A stretch of DNA of 64,000 bases from Pectinophora gossypiella. Lineage: Eukaryota > Arthropoda > Insecta > Lepidoptera > Gelechiidae. The DNA is taken from assembly GCF_024362695.1 (NCBI RefSeq), contig NC_065407.1:6820001-6884000 (forward strand). Reading direction: 5' to 3'. Of this stretch, positions 36,235-47,697 are shown piece by piece (the first letter of the stretch is position 1; every line of letters begins with the position of its first letter). The notes under the pieces were generated by a model that saw nothing but the letters and a program-made list of their open reading frames with translations, did no database searches and had not been told where the DNA came from. The position numbers were made by a program, and so were the translations under genes.

Positions 36235-36713
36235 GTGTTCACACCAAACTGACTGTCAGCCGCCGACAGTGAGCGAGCGTTACGCAGTGTATTGTAATTC
36301 CATACATATTCGCTTTTTCGTTCACACCAAACCGACAATACGCCATGACGCTATGCGTAGACGCTGATAGTCGGCGGCCGACTAATAAAGTGCGTCACTA
36401 CCGCCGCGGACGCTGATTGGCTACGCGGCTGAACGCCAGCGTATTGGATTCAAATCGGCCGGCGGATTGTTTTCAATTCAGTTCAGTCAAGTATTTGCAC
36501 ATTTTATATGAAAAATAGTCGGCCGCTCAGCGTACGCATTTGGTGTGAACGTATACAAGCCGACTGTTTTGTTCACACCAATGGCGTATTGTCAGCTACA
36601 GCGTATTGTAAGCTTAATGTGAACAAAAAATACCATTTATTTTTACGTTCACACTGAGGCTTATAGTGAGCCTGCGCACAATCGGCGGCTGACTATACGT
36701 TTGGTGTGAACAC
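36235..36713. mobile_element. MITE with nested internal ends
   Basis: The ends GTGTTCACACCAAACTGACTG and GTTTGGTGTGAACAC are inverted. Extra internal ends (TTTGGTGTGAAC near 36540, TTCACACCAATGG near 36572) suggest two copies joined or nested. No coding capacity. Confidence 0.65.
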
Positions 36714-36780
36714 GCACTTACGCGAAATGAGGTAGATGATTCGTCGTGGGCTCAGATAAGGCGGTTCAGGTAAATCGCCG

Positions 36781-36870
36781 TATAATGGTGATTATGAGGA
36801 TTATGTTTATGAGGATGACGATTATGGGGATTATGGTTATGACGCATCGGAATTCTTATTGAAGAACTTT
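36781..36870 (+). repeat. GAT/TAT-rich minisatellite
   Basis: Imperfect GATTATGAG/GATTATGGG units. Read forward they give an acidic tyrosine-rich string (DYEDYVYEDDDYGDYGYD). I see no start, splice site or neighbour that would make it a gene. Confidence 0.4.
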
Positions 36871-37352
36871 TGGTAAAGATGTGGTAAGCGGGCCAGTGAA
36901 GCTCATTAAGAAGGTGGTTTGGGTTAGGTAACGTGATTGGCAAGGATGTGTTACCTACATGTATTTGCATTATGATACATAATGTTACTGTGTTCTTTCT
37001 ATTATAAACTTCTTCTTACTTAAGTACTGTGTGTTCCTAAAAAAATATCAGCGTAATTCTGGCCTTACAAGTCATCCTATAATATATTATTCATTTCCCA
37101 TTCATCTTTCTGACGTCAGATCTGCAGTAATATTATACAAGTATTATAGTTTCAACCTTTTCTTGAAAGGTTTAAGTTACCCTAAGTAACGTTAACCCTC
37201 TTTTCCCCGTTTTGCTTATTTAATCTGACGTGTCTGCGTTGGCCCATCGAATGAAGAATAAGTTGAAAGGAAACACACATAATAAGTACTTACAAGATCT
37301 ATCTATCTACCATACTATCTATATCAGCCTAAATTCATATCCAATTTTGGAC

Positions 37353-37396
37353 GTAGGCCTCTTCCATGTTTTTCCACTAACATGGAAGAGGCCTAC
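37353..37396. repeat. perfect 16-bp hairpin
   Basis: GTAGGCCTCTTCCATG and its exact reverse complement are separated by 12 bases. It lies in a fragment of a common lepidopteran repeat (GGACGTAGGCC type). Confidence 0.55.
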
Positions 37397-37767
37397 TTAC
37401 GAAATATTCGTCCGTAATTCGTTAAAGTGAACAAGATACGAGTCATTTGAAGCATTTCAGCAAGTCTAAAAAATTGGTCAGGGATAAAAAGGACAAAGAA
37501 AATATTATAAACTGATGATGCTGTCTCGGCTTTACGGAGCGTTCTTGCATATTTTTAATCTTATATTTATCGTAGAGTTCTTCTGAGAATACATAAACAT
37601 AGCTGGCGAGGAGTGGGTATACTCTGTTCTGAGAGATTAAAATGTAGGTATTATTGAAATAAGTATTTTTTTATTTTCGTGGAACTTACGTAGTGATTAA
37701 ATAATCTGTGACGGAACTAAAAAGTTAAGGATGAGTTTTAGTTTTTAACACTAGAATGAGTAAAGGT

Positions 37768-37835
37768 AGTGTATGTGGGTGTGTGTGTGGCGTGCGGAGT
37801 GGGTGTGTGGCGTGTGCGTGTGGCATGTGTGTGTG

Positions 37836-37879
<44 letters not shown>

Positions 37880-37892
37880 TGTGTGTGGCGAG
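37768..37892 (+). repeat. GT/GTGC microsatellite
   Basis: A degenerate GTGTGTGG-rich stretch, then (GT)n, then about eight GTGC units. Confidence 0.85.
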
Positions 37893-38689
37893 TGTGTTGC
37901 GCTTGCATAATCTTTCAATCCTGACTTGTATTTGAATGACGTGAATAATGTAAAATAAAATAAGTAAGGTATTATTTAATTTAATTAAAATACAACATAA
38001 TCAACTTAAGTCGTACCTAACCAAAAATCAGATAGGTAGGTACATCTGATTGTAGCTGTGGATTCCATTATTAATAATCATGTTTTAATCTAATTGAACG
38101 CTCTTATCTTCTTTTGGGTACAATATATAGTTCATAATGCTGACGATCGAATGTATAAGAATTACTTATTCGGTTTTAAACACGTGCCAAAACTGGATGA
38201 AGCTAAAATGCCTTACTTATCTACATGTTTTTTTACTGCCTTTCCAGTAGAGAAGAAAAAAAATACCGCTTACTTTAAGTAAATTCACAGAAAGAGGGAA
38301 ATATTTACGGAAACGCTCCTTACTCGAAATAGAGGGATTTGACTTGGTTTACTCGGAATGGTTTTATGGCGGAAACAGCGTAGCGTACGCGTTATAGTCG
38401 CACGAATTCAGCACATGGTTTCGAAAGTGTTTTTTTTTTCATTGTTAAGCAGGACTGTAAGTGTTTCGGAGTAATGTGGTAATCATCGCAACCGATGGTG
38501 CTCATGGGGCCGTAAGGATCTCGGTCTCGGAAAGCACAGCGTAGGCAGCGTTGTGACAATAACTGACGGACTACCTACTAGGTAGGTACAAAAAAGCAAG
38601 GTACCTACTGAGTACGCTCTACCCATACTGTTGCAGAACTAACGACAGTTAGATTATCGATTTTTGACCTTGAAAATAGCGCCAGTTTC

Positions 38690-39060
38690 CAACTAGTCAA
38701 ATCAGTTATTACTAATCGTCAAAAACATGCCGTGTATACACGTTTTGGGTTTCAATCTAGTTATTACCCACATTTGTAACCTTTTATTTTCGCATGTCAT
38801 GATTGTTACCTGTTGTGTGTACCTTTTAAATAAATAAATAAATAAAACACGAAATTACTCTGGCATTTGTATGAAAAAGCAACCTGTGATGTCATAGAAA
38901 AAACGTGACAAAAGATCTCACTTAGTATTACATTTTTCTTTTATTAAAATTCATAAATAAGTTAAAAAGAAAAAAGGAAACTTTTTTGTAACCTTTAGAT
39001 CTTTCTTTATTTAGTACTTAATCAGAATTTAATTTCTCATTGACCTAGGAAACTACCTGA
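38690..39060 (+). repeat. dispersed repeat family P with LINE-tail insertion
   Basis: Text matching 60155-60415 (AACTAG.CAAATCAGTTA, then ACACGAAATT, TTTGTATGAAAAAG, AAATTCATAAATAAGTTAAA) is split by a 38728-38845 insertion ending in (TAAA)n that the other copy lacks. Confidence 0.6.
38728..38845 (+). mobile_element. short LINE-type 3' end insertion
   Basis: About 118 bp ending in AAATAAATAAATAAATAAA, absent from the paralogous site near 60208. The form is that of a 5'-truncated retroposon. Confidence 0.55.
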
Positions 39061-39074
39061 CCAAGGAATACCAG

Positions 39075-39283
39075 ACTCACCAACCCTGATGTCATGCAAC
39101 CCTGATGTAAATCAGTAAATAGTAACCGGGATCAACGGCTTAACGTGCCTTCAGACAATCGGGTGAACAGTCTGTAATATCCTAACCAAACTAGGGATCA
39201 CCAAGTGATTTTTGAGATATGTCCCCACCGGGATTCAAACCCAAGGCCTTCGGATCGTGAGTCCAACCACCACAGAGGTCGTT
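39075..39283 (-). mobile_element. SINE family A, internally deleted
   Basis: Minus-strand head, a B box as GTTTGAATCCCGG and part of the body; the segment between GGCACGTTAAG and the GACTGTTCACCC part is shortened. Confidence 0.65.
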
Positions 39284-39763
39284 ACTTTAATCTCTATATG
39301 TATTACATTAAGCTTACCAGTGGGCAATCAATAACACTCTCCTCAACAAGAACGCTTCAACTATGCTTAGCACCGAAGCTTACCACAGCCCTCACCGACC
39401 AATCAAAACTCTGTCTAACTAGTAGTTTCAAAGTTCATTTGTCTACAGCCGTCTACGTATGACAACTGCTGGCATCTGGCGGTCACGGGAAACAGCGACA
39501 GATATTCCCGACTATCTTGTTAGCTGAGTTTATGAAATTAACCCGGGCTATGGAGTTTATCAAGGAACTTGACTTGTATGTTGTTGCAACAAATGAAGAT
39601 AGTAAGCTAAAAGGCTCACGTTTCTCCTTCATTGCTGGATATTACGATACAATTGTACTCAACACAAAAAAATAATATATAGCCGTGTTTTTTTCAAGGT
39701 GTCCCAAATATTACATACCTTACCTCACACAGGTAACATTCACTTTTTATTATATCCTAAGAT

Positions 39764-40120
39764 TCATCATCATCATGCTCTCCCTAGCGTTATCCCGTTT
39801 TCACAGGGTCCAATTACCTAACTTGAAGATTTGATAGGTCCGGTTTTTTACAGAAGCGTCTGCCTGTCTGATTTTCCAACCCGCGGAGGGAAAATCAGCC
39901 CCATACAGATTAGGTCACATACCTCCAAAACGCATTTCTCGGGTATGTGGTTTTCCTCAGGATATTTTCCTTCACCGCTGAGCACATGACAATCGTTTAT
40001 GATACAAACATGAAATCGAAAAACGATTTCGAAAATCACAGGTTTAGGCTCGTATTAGATTCGACCTTGCGACTTTACAGTGAGAGTCAAGCGTTATAGC
40101 AACTGGACTACCACGGCTCC
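39764..40120 (-). mobile_element. SINE family F, full length with TSD
   Basis: Flanked by 17-bp repeats with two mismatches (39747-39763 and 40121-40137). The minus strand begins GGAGCCGTGGTAGTCCAGTT and ends in CATGATGATGATG. Confidence 0.8.
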
Positions 40121-40794
40121 TTATTATAGTCTAAGATAATAAAGCTTTATCTCTAACTATACACGGTTACTTAAATGTCAGAAGATTAGATTCCGTAGTC
40201 TTTGCTTATTTCAGTGGGAAATAGGCGTGAGTTTATTTATGTATGTACACGGTTACTAATATCCACGCAAATACCAAGAGCACTAATAACAAATGGACGC
40301 CTAATGAGTTTGTTTTAAATTACAATGTGTAAGTAGCTTCACCCACCCCATTGTAGGCGATAGTCTGCAGGTAAGAGTAGGAAGGTACGTCAGAACGACC
40401 TATAAAATGCACGAAGCTCATAAAGAGAACAAAGTCGACCGACCTCAAATCTACATAGATTCCGGTGCTCATCGGTATTCGTAAATCGAACAGGTGGCGA
40501 GTGAAGCGAATTTATGATCTATGTGCAGATGCGAGGGCCCATAACTCATGCCGCTGTCGCTCATACTGATTAGAGAGACTTTATAGCCGGTGACTCGGTA
40601 CCGTGACAAAATTGTAGCCATAGATCGACCAATTTAAGACTGAAAACGAAGAGGTTGAACCAAGTTATTGAAAAGACCAAAAAGACCAAAGCGCGTATGT
40701 ATATACCTAAAAGACGCGGAGTGTTTCGCGGAACGGGTGCTGAGCGATATCTCAAGTAAACATGAAGACGTTTACACATGAACATCCTAATCGT

Positions 40795-41049
40795 CGCCAT
40801 TTTGCCTACTAGTCGCTGTGGTCATGTATACCAGCTTGCTTCTCAATCGGGCAGCCCCGGTTCGAATCTCCGTACCGGAGTTGCACCAATAGGAGAGTTT
40901 TTAATTTATCTTAAGTGCAGTTTTCACTAACGTTGGCTCGACCAACGATAAGGCGCGCCATCTATCAAGTTGGTCGTACAGAAAGCTCTGTGAGCCGTGG
41001 GTACGTAGTTCACCTTGTGATGAATATACCTCTGACTACCCCAATTGGT
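40795..41049 (+). mobile_element. tRNA-derived SINE, family K, near full length
   Basis: A head with B box GGTTCGAATCTC (40859-40870) ends GTTGCACCA. The body includes GTGCAGTTTTCACTAACG, GGCGCGCCATCTATC and ACTACCCCAATTGG. Confidence 0.7.
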
Positions 41050-41319
41050 TAGTAACATCGTCAAATTTGAATTCGCCACGCAACGCTCCTTGCAACGCGT
41101 CGCGTCTTTCTGATCAACGAAGACGTGAGAGATATTGACATTAAGTACATATAGAATTTTTATATGATATTTCAAATCTGTATAAAGTGCTCTTTGAGAT
41201 TACTCTTTACTCGGAATTGATAGAAATTGAACAAACTACCTACTTTAAATCTCATCCTCGCGTGCATCTGGGTATCTGTTAACTATTAGCACACCCCGGA
41301 CACTTCATACAAACAACCT

Positions 41320-41500
41320 CGTTTTACACAGACACTACACATTGATAATATCGTACACGCGCATCTGTGTGTGTGAGACGTCTGACACCATACGATTCAA
41401 GTCTAAACTGTTCGACGGGGGTGAGGTAAACCTAGCTCAGACCCTGGTGGGGAGCGGAGAGTTGCCGTCCTATACGTACCTTTATTCCGATTTATTCCTT
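41320..41500 (+). repeat. dispersed repeat family L, longest copy
   Basis: ACCTCGTTTTACACAGAC through TATCGTACACGCGCATCTG to GGGGAGCGGAGAGTTGCCG. Confidence 0.45.
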
Positions 41501-41833
41501 TTTCTATGCTATTAGCACGAACCGTCAGCCATCAAATTTTCCCGAATCGATATCCGTTGAGTATAATTAGGAATACGTAGGTGAAACAAAGAGAATTTCG
41601 CTTCGAATCCAGAAACAGCATGCAGGTTGAACTATGATTGATTATTATGCACTGGCGTCGCATAATGATGCAGTGAGCCGCGACCGGGAGCCTGCGCTCA
41701 CGTTTGCTGTTCGCTCGTATTTCACTGGTATTTCTGGCTCCAGATTATTGTGTCAGGTTTCTGCGTGATTAGAGAGGTATTTTGTACACCGTGGCTTTGG
41801 ATTACCGTAGTAATAACAAGCTATTTTTTTCAA

Positions 41834-41937
41834 CCCGCAATGGAGCAGCTTGGTAAAGTGCTCTATATCTCCTCCGGTCGATTGAAAGGAGGCCTGTGCC
41901 CAGTAGTGGGACGTATATAGGCTGTTTATGTTAAATT
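41834..41937 (+). mobile_element. SINE family B, 3' part
   Basis: AACCCGCAATGGAGCAG through GGAGGCCTGTGCCCAGTAG to TAGGCTGTTTATGTT. Confidence 0.65.
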
Positions 41938-42029
41938 ATTTTACAAATTGCAAAGTAATACGTACCAACATGATAATTTTAAAAATAAATGTTCGATCAA
42001 CAGACGATTATTATTGTTTATTGCACCAG

Positions 42030-42190
42030 CCCGTGCTCCAATGAATAATCTTCTTTCACCCTAAGGTTGTCTGGCAGAAATTGCTGTTTAGCAATAATAA
42101 GGCCGTCTATTGTGCTTATGTTTTATTCGTATGTTTATGTCCTTTATGTATGTTGTTGGGCGATAAAGTATTATTGATTGATTGATTGTT
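42030..42190 (+). mobile_element. LINE 3' UTR with stem-loop and (ATTG)n tail
   Basis: Stem-loop ATTGCTGTTTAGCAAT (42080-42095), then AAGGCCGTC and a GATTGATTGATTG tail. Confidence 0.6.
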
Positions 42191-42939
42191 TGATTATTTG
42201 GGAAAAAGGTGAATTAAAAATATAAATTCTAAGAATATAATTATATGACAATTTCACTCTTCACTAACAATAAATTGATAATATGTATTGTATAATGTAA
42301 AAGAATACATAAAAGCTTTCGTCTCTCATTCCCATAATGTAACCTTTCACTCCTTAATTATTTAATATTTACTTACTTCAAGTCGACGCAGCCAAACCGA
42401 GCCAAAAGCATTAAAATCCTGAAATCTTTTTTAATTCCGAACGAAATTACTTTTTTGCTGAAAACGACGTTATTTACGTAGCGCCCGGGTTATTATTTAG
42501 CTAACCCGAGATTAGCTGGTTCTTAAATCTCAACGTGATAGCTTGACGCTCTTTATGGGCTGATAGGAAGGCCGCCATTGTCGGGCTTCGTTCGTATTTT
42601 TAAAATGATATAAACATTGTTACTGAGGAAAACGGGAAAAAAATTACTAAAAACGATTTCTCTCATTTGAGTACTTCGAAATTAAAATTTGCAATAAAAG
42701 CACAAATTTTCGTCATGGCAGTCACAAAAATTATGCGTTCTGATTAATATCGGATCGTCTTTATGCGCTTCAAAATCTTGCCAGTAACAACAGCGTTTTA
42801 CGTCAAAAGAAAACTCCCTTCCGCTCTTTTGAAAAGAAGCCCGATTACCTTCGGGACATACGGACGTCAGCGATGACGCATGATTTGTTTCGATGAACAC
42901 TGAAGTAGGCGAATATAATTTTCGTATAGCATAATCCGT

Positions 42940-43062
42940 TCACCACATATCACGTCTGTCTATCAGAAAGCTCGGTGAATCGTGGGTAAGTACTAACTAC
43001 ATCTTGCGTTGGATAGTAACTCTACCTCTCCGTAGTACAACCAGTTTGACACCGCAGTTGTA
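42940..43062 (+). mobile_element. SINE family K fragment
   Basis: CTATCAGAAAGCTCGGTGAA, GTGGGTAAGTACTAACTACA and CTCTACCTCTCC in family K order. Confidence 0.45.
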
Positions 43063-43097
43063 CCACGGGTCGGGAGGGCATGTAACGAATATTTATT

Positions 43098-43142
43098 AAT
43101 ATCAGTAAGTAGTAACCGAGACCGACGGATTGTCATAATCGT
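43098..43142 (-). mobile_element. SINE family A short fragment
   Basis: ATATCAGTAAGTAGTAACCG then AGACCGACGG, as in the middle of other reverse copies. Confidence 0.4.
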
Positions 43143-43459
43143 TTGCAACTTGACTAAGGCCCTAGGTGAAGAGAAGAAGCCCCACGTATGTGACTGTGAC
43201 TCTGAAACGTGACTCTACAGTTATAGTGAACGAATGTTTGTTTTTTCACGAAAGTAATTTTGATTTGAGAAACAATAAATTACAGTTGGTTATCCTAACC
43301 TACCCTAGCTTTGAAGAAATTCAATCTGGAATTTCAGACTGTAATTCTTCAAGGATTGGTGCCCGTTAAGAATTTCACACCTTATCTGTAGGATTTCTAA
43401 ACTAATTTTATTTCTAGCGATTATTAGTCGCTCACTTGTATGTACGGTGGTCTTATAAG

Positions 43460-43566
43460 ATAACATAAACAGCCTATATACGTCCCACTGCTGGGCACAG
43501 GCCTCCCCTCTATCAACCGGAGGGGGTATGGAGCATACTCCACCACGCTGCTCCAATGCGGGTGCG
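43460..43566 (-). mobile_element. SINE family B, 3' part
   Basis: The minus strand has GGAGCAGCGTGGTGGAGTAT, CCGGTTGATAGAGGGGAGG and CCTGTGCCCAGCAGTGGGAC. Confidence 0.7.
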
Positions 43567-43696
43567 GTGGTCTTATAACTCAGGGAAATAGTTACCTCTC
43601 AGTCACGCTATGTACTATTTATTATAAATAGTATTATCAATTACCTTTTATTACTTCAGCCCGTGCGGCATGGCAACGGCGCCGCGCGTGGCGCGG

Positions 43697-43791
43697 TTTA
43701 TATCGAGGGCTTTGACCAATAGCCGCACAACGTCTATCCACGTAGATAGATAGCATTCGCTGCGTCTATTAGTCGAAGCCCTCAATATAAA
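43697..43791. repeat. foldback with 26-bp arms
   Basis: The arms TTTATATCGAGGGCTTTGAC.. and ..GTCGAAGCCCTCAATATAAA differ at three positions; G-U pairs would keep those positions paired in one RNA strand. The 43-base loop contains a smaller hairpin (CTATC/GATAG). Confidence 0.55.
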
Positions 43792-43874
43792 TGTGCAGAA
43801 TAAAGAAAGTGCAGAACCTGCTGGTGTATTTATAGCATGGTTGGGCTAATTTTATATATATAATCACGACTATA

Positions 43875-43955
43875 TTATTCTGAACTGGGGTAGTCAGAGG
43901 TACATTCATCATTGCATGATGAACTAAGTACTCGCTTTTCACCTAGGTAGATGTA
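43875..43955 (-). mobile_element. SINE family K tail fragment
   Basis: The minus-strand end CTCTGACTACCCCAGTTC and ATCATGCAATGATGAATG match the family K tail. Confidence 0.4.
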
Positions 43956-44629
43956 TTAGATCAACGATCAACAGTTAGGTTATGTTGATCGTATGTTTAA
44001 GGCTTGTTTTTGTGCTGTTTTTTTTTTAATTGAAGAATATCATCTGTATAAGCATTAGGCTTACATAAAAAGACAGATAAAGTTACGTATAAGAAAATAA
44101 AATAAATAATCGGCATGCCACATCGTATTTTTTTTTCATCCCACGACTTGTGTATTTTCAAGGTGCCTTTTTGGGGCTGTTTTTTATTTAATCCTCGGAT
44201 CGAAATGACTTCAACATTACGATTTCTTTATATTTTATTTATATCCGTAAAAACCTGTATGTCGCCCCTGTAAAGGCTTGAATTTCACGCTTTACGACGA
44301 CATCGGAGCTATAAGAACGTTATATAAAATTCTTGTACGGCAAAATTGCCGCCAGTTCACGTAAATTTTTTACAACATCGCACCAAGATCTTGCGAATAG
44401 GCACTTAATAAAAATTCAACGGTGTCGACAGACGATTGGGGCTTTTTATTATTTCTATAGCTTCGCATTTGCGAGTGTTTCGCTGAGGTAGTTGCCGATG
44501 GGTGTATATAGGGAAAACGCTTACGCAACTGCGCGGGTACTGATCTCGTGTAACAGAAAATAGTCTAACGACTTAGTCTTATTTTCAGAAAATTCAAAGT
44601 ACATACATAAAATTACGCCAATACTATAC

Positions 44630-44830
44630 GGCTCAAAACCTACTCGTCGGTCTAATAGAAAGCTCAGTGAGGTACTTGAATATCTTGCTTTAAACGTTGT
44701 ACCGGGTGAGAGCCTTCAGCGCTCCCCATTTAGTCCGGCCAAGTAGTTAATGCCATTTGCGGCAAATCAACAATAAGTCACAAGGATGCACTTGTGACTA
44801 CCACGCAATTGGGATATAGTCATGACCGTA
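44630..44830 (+). mobile_element. family J fragment nested in family K
   Basis: K text (TCTAATAGAAAGCTCAGTGA) is interrupted at about 44692 by J text (GTTGTACCGGGTGAGAGCC to CCATTTGCGGCAAATC, ending about 44785). The K end (TGACTACCACGCAATTGGG) follows. Confidence 0.5.
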
Positions 44831-44854
44831 TAATATTATGATAATCATACCTAT

Positions 44855-45010
44855 AATCCCTATTGGGAGCCTTAACTTTTCGAACGCCGGAACGCAGATC
44901 TCAACCAGGCACAATGTAAAGTATGCTGCTTGAGGTTAAATAAGCAAAAACAACTTGCAGTCACTGTTGATGCGAAGTCCAACATGATGAATAGCTACTT
45001 ACGCTAATGT
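44855..45010 (+). repeat. dispersed repeat related to 32701-32971
   Basis: CATACCTATAATCCCTA, AACTTGCAGTCACTGTTGAT and a GATGAA segment in the same order. Confidence 0.35.
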
Positions 45011-45019
45011 GATGAATTA

Positions 45020-45311
45020 CTATTCTCTTCCTTTTGGGTCGGTTCCTCATATCTGAGGATCGTGGTCAGCATCAGGGTTGCATCTGGAGCTGATGACCTG
45101 CCTCCACCGGTTCCTGTCCAGTGCTTCCTTTACGACTGTGTAGAGCTTGGATGACGACGAGTCTTTTTAGCTCTGACTACACTTGATCGGTCCATATAGT
45201 TGGTGAACAACCACGCTATCTTTTTCCTTCAGTGTTCCCAACCACAATCAGTTTTTCTAAACTGTCATCACCTCTGCGCATCATGTGGCCGATATAAGAA
45301 AGGATACCTAC
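45020..45311 (-). mobile_element. LINE reverse-transcriptase C-terminal relic
   Basis: On the minus strand it reads YIGHMMRRGDDSLEKLIV and GNTEGKR, a stop, SPTIWTDQ, then in another frame KEALDRNRWRQVISS and DHDPQI. This order is typical of the tail of lepidopteran LINE endonuclease/reverse transcriptases. At least one stop and one frameshift make it dead. Confidence 0.65.
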
Positions 45312-46496
45312 GTTGTTGGCATAAAGTGGACAAACGAGTTTTTATTTGGAGCTGGGTCAGGATCGATGCATTGGTGCGTTTCGCAGACCAAGGTATTCAT
45401 AACAATACTATTAATATAGCATTATAATATAGATACCGTAATCCCGAAGGATTAAATAGAAACACATATGCTTTAAAAGCACTCACAATCAGTCAAGATT
45501 ATGAATTCTGAACATATCAAATCCATTTTAGGTATAAAGACTTTTAATTTGGGGTCAACCGAATCGCTTAGGCACGTAAAATTGGATCCACAAACATAAT
45601 GCGTCTGACCTAAAGTTTCATTTACTAGCTAGTCATTCTGTTAGAAAAGTTAATGACCTTTGTTGAAACATTTGACATATCAACAAAATTGTTTGAATTG
45701 TTAGTGTCTTCAAATTAAAGGCACAAATTAAGGGAACCCGCAACCCTTCGAGTATGTTATAAATTATTATAGTAATAATTATACGTAAAAGAAAAACACT
45801 TTTACATTTTGATTGCAAGTAGCTAGCCGTTTGACATTACTGTATCGAAACTGCATGGTGATTGCTAGCAACCATTAATACGTAATCAGGCCCTAAGCTT
45901 TCGGTTACATCCCAATGGGGTAGTTAGAGTTACTAATATTTTTATCGCAAGATTAACTAAGTACCCACACGTCATCGAAGTTTCCGTTAGACCAACGTTA
46001 TGGGCCCTATACCCACCCCCCACACACACACACACACCCGCACGATGGGTAAAGAACCCTATGCCCCTATACACAGCATTTGTTCATAGACTAAGAGTAG
46101 TACTAGCCTGCCCAATTTAAATGTTCGTAAAGTCAACGGCCGTGTATGTATCCTCCTAACCTCCAAAACCCAGCCTTTAATCTCGATGAAAATTGATCTT
46201 TGAAGTTCATACACGCTGCCGGAACAGTTCGCAACTTTTCCGCAAGTAATTCCCGTGGCCAACAAACCAAACGGCTTACTATAACCAAAATTAATTATGC
46301 TACATCCAGCGCATGCATCGTGATGGATTAAATAAGCTTTGTTTGTTTAGATAAATGCTTTTAGCATTTGACATACATACATACATAAATAAATCACATT
46401 AAATACACTTACGTGCACTTAATAGACAAGTTAGTTTCAATCCAGGTAATAAATGGTGCTTTCAATGAGGGCCTTTCTAGACTACGTGAACCATAA
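45312..46496. other. gene-free stretch
   Basis: Contains a short (CA)n near 46020. No repeat or exon recognised. Confidence 0.45.
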
Positions 46497-46660
46497 ACAA
46501 TATAGATAGCGTTGTGCAGCTTTAAAGTCATACTAACCTACTAATAATATTTTCTCATTACTCAGGTGTTTACATAATTATTCAAAAATCCAATGTAATG
46601 GCAAAATATATAAAAATAATTGTTGCTTGATATTTTAATTAGATTATGTATAGAATTACA
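46497..46660 (+). repeat. dispersed repeat, partner of 3325-3465
   Basis: ACAATATAGATAGCGTTGTG, ATTTTCTCATTACTCAGGT and TTGCTTGATATTT, with a small extra insert relative to its partner. Confidence 0.45.
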
Positions 46661-46679
46661 TTACTACCTATATTGCTTC

Positions 46680-46785
46680 TCTTTATTTTGATCAGAATAA
46701 TAACGGGTGGAGGATCTGGGTCATCATTTATACCCAAAAACACAAGATAAAAGATGCATATGTCTGTTCTCTCTCTTTATTTAAG
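46680..46785 (-). mobile_element. internal fragment of the kappaB-TIR MITE family
   Basis: On the minus strand ATATGCATCTTTTATCTTG, GGGTATAAATGATGACCC and TTCTGATCAAAATAAAGAG match the interior of 34297-34656. Both TIRs are missing. Confidence 0.5.
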
Positions 46786-47105
46786 AGCTGCGCTTTTGTC
46801 GGTGGAGTAATCGCCTCCATTTTTAATACTCCATAGATAGGGCGTGTAGAACGTCTATGTATGTTACGTGTATGTCTGTTATCCATAAAATTAGAATGTT
46901 AAATGAAAGAAAGTCTGTACAGCGCCATGTAGCCTGCTGGAAAATTCCTCATTGTCACCCCGAATTAAATTAATTGATAGAAATCGAGATTTCACTATAA
47001 TAGTAAGGCAACGATAACCGCTTTATTGTGGACTTGTATACCATTATTTTAAACCTACCTATTATTATTGTCTACAATAGATTTTAATAACATGTTAAGG
47101 CAATT

Positions 47106-47190
47106 ATCATCCTATCCATAGCGTAATCCCGTTTTCACAGGGTCTTAACCTAACCTGAAGATTTGACAGGTCAGGATTTTTGTTGACGCA
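47106..47190 (-). mobile_element. SINE family F 3' fragment
   Basis: The minus strand has ACCTGTCAAATCTTCAGGTT and CCTGTGAAAACGGGAT. Confidence 0.5.
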
Positions 47191-47697
47191 TTTATTCAAT
47201 CTGAAAAAGGTAAGATTTTGTCACTTACTTTTCTGTTTATTACAAGCTGATCAGAGATGTAGGAATAGGCCGATACCGGAAGCGTTCAAGACGAGGAGTC
47301 GTAAGTTCCTGATCATATAAAACACTGTGTATTTCTGTGTGAACGAGTGCATACAATCTGGAATATCACAAAAATTACCTCAGGAACATTCTCGGCGTCG
47401 CTTCTGTGTGCTGAGCTTTAAAGAGAAAATTTTAAAATTCCCTACGTTAACGATAACACGGCCACACACCAGGTAGCTGTAAGAAAACGATCAAAAAAGT
47501 AAAGTTTCATAATACCCTGGTCTATGTGGTTAGTTAGTTTAGGTTAGCCGGGGGAATGGGCACTTAAATAAAATTATGTAGTTCATAACGACCGCACTCG
47601 CTACGTGGCTAGTGATAAAAGAAAACCCTATACAGAGCTGGGTGGTATATTAGAGTATGCATATGAAAGTACAATAATGTCATAGTTATAAGCCATC

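Noticed and set aside
36783..36870. exon for an acidic tyrosine-rich protein
   Set aside because: An upstream stop, no convincing acceptor and a simple minisatellite origin make it unlikely.
40840..40885. possible tRNA gene with GGTTCGAATCTC and CACCA end
   Set aside because: It continues into the SINE K body and recurs with it; a tRNA-derived head, not a gene.
42682..42900. cysteine-containing minus-strand frame of 72 codons
   Set aside because: No signal peptide, no regular cysteine spacing, no exon signals; unlike the defensin-like gene.
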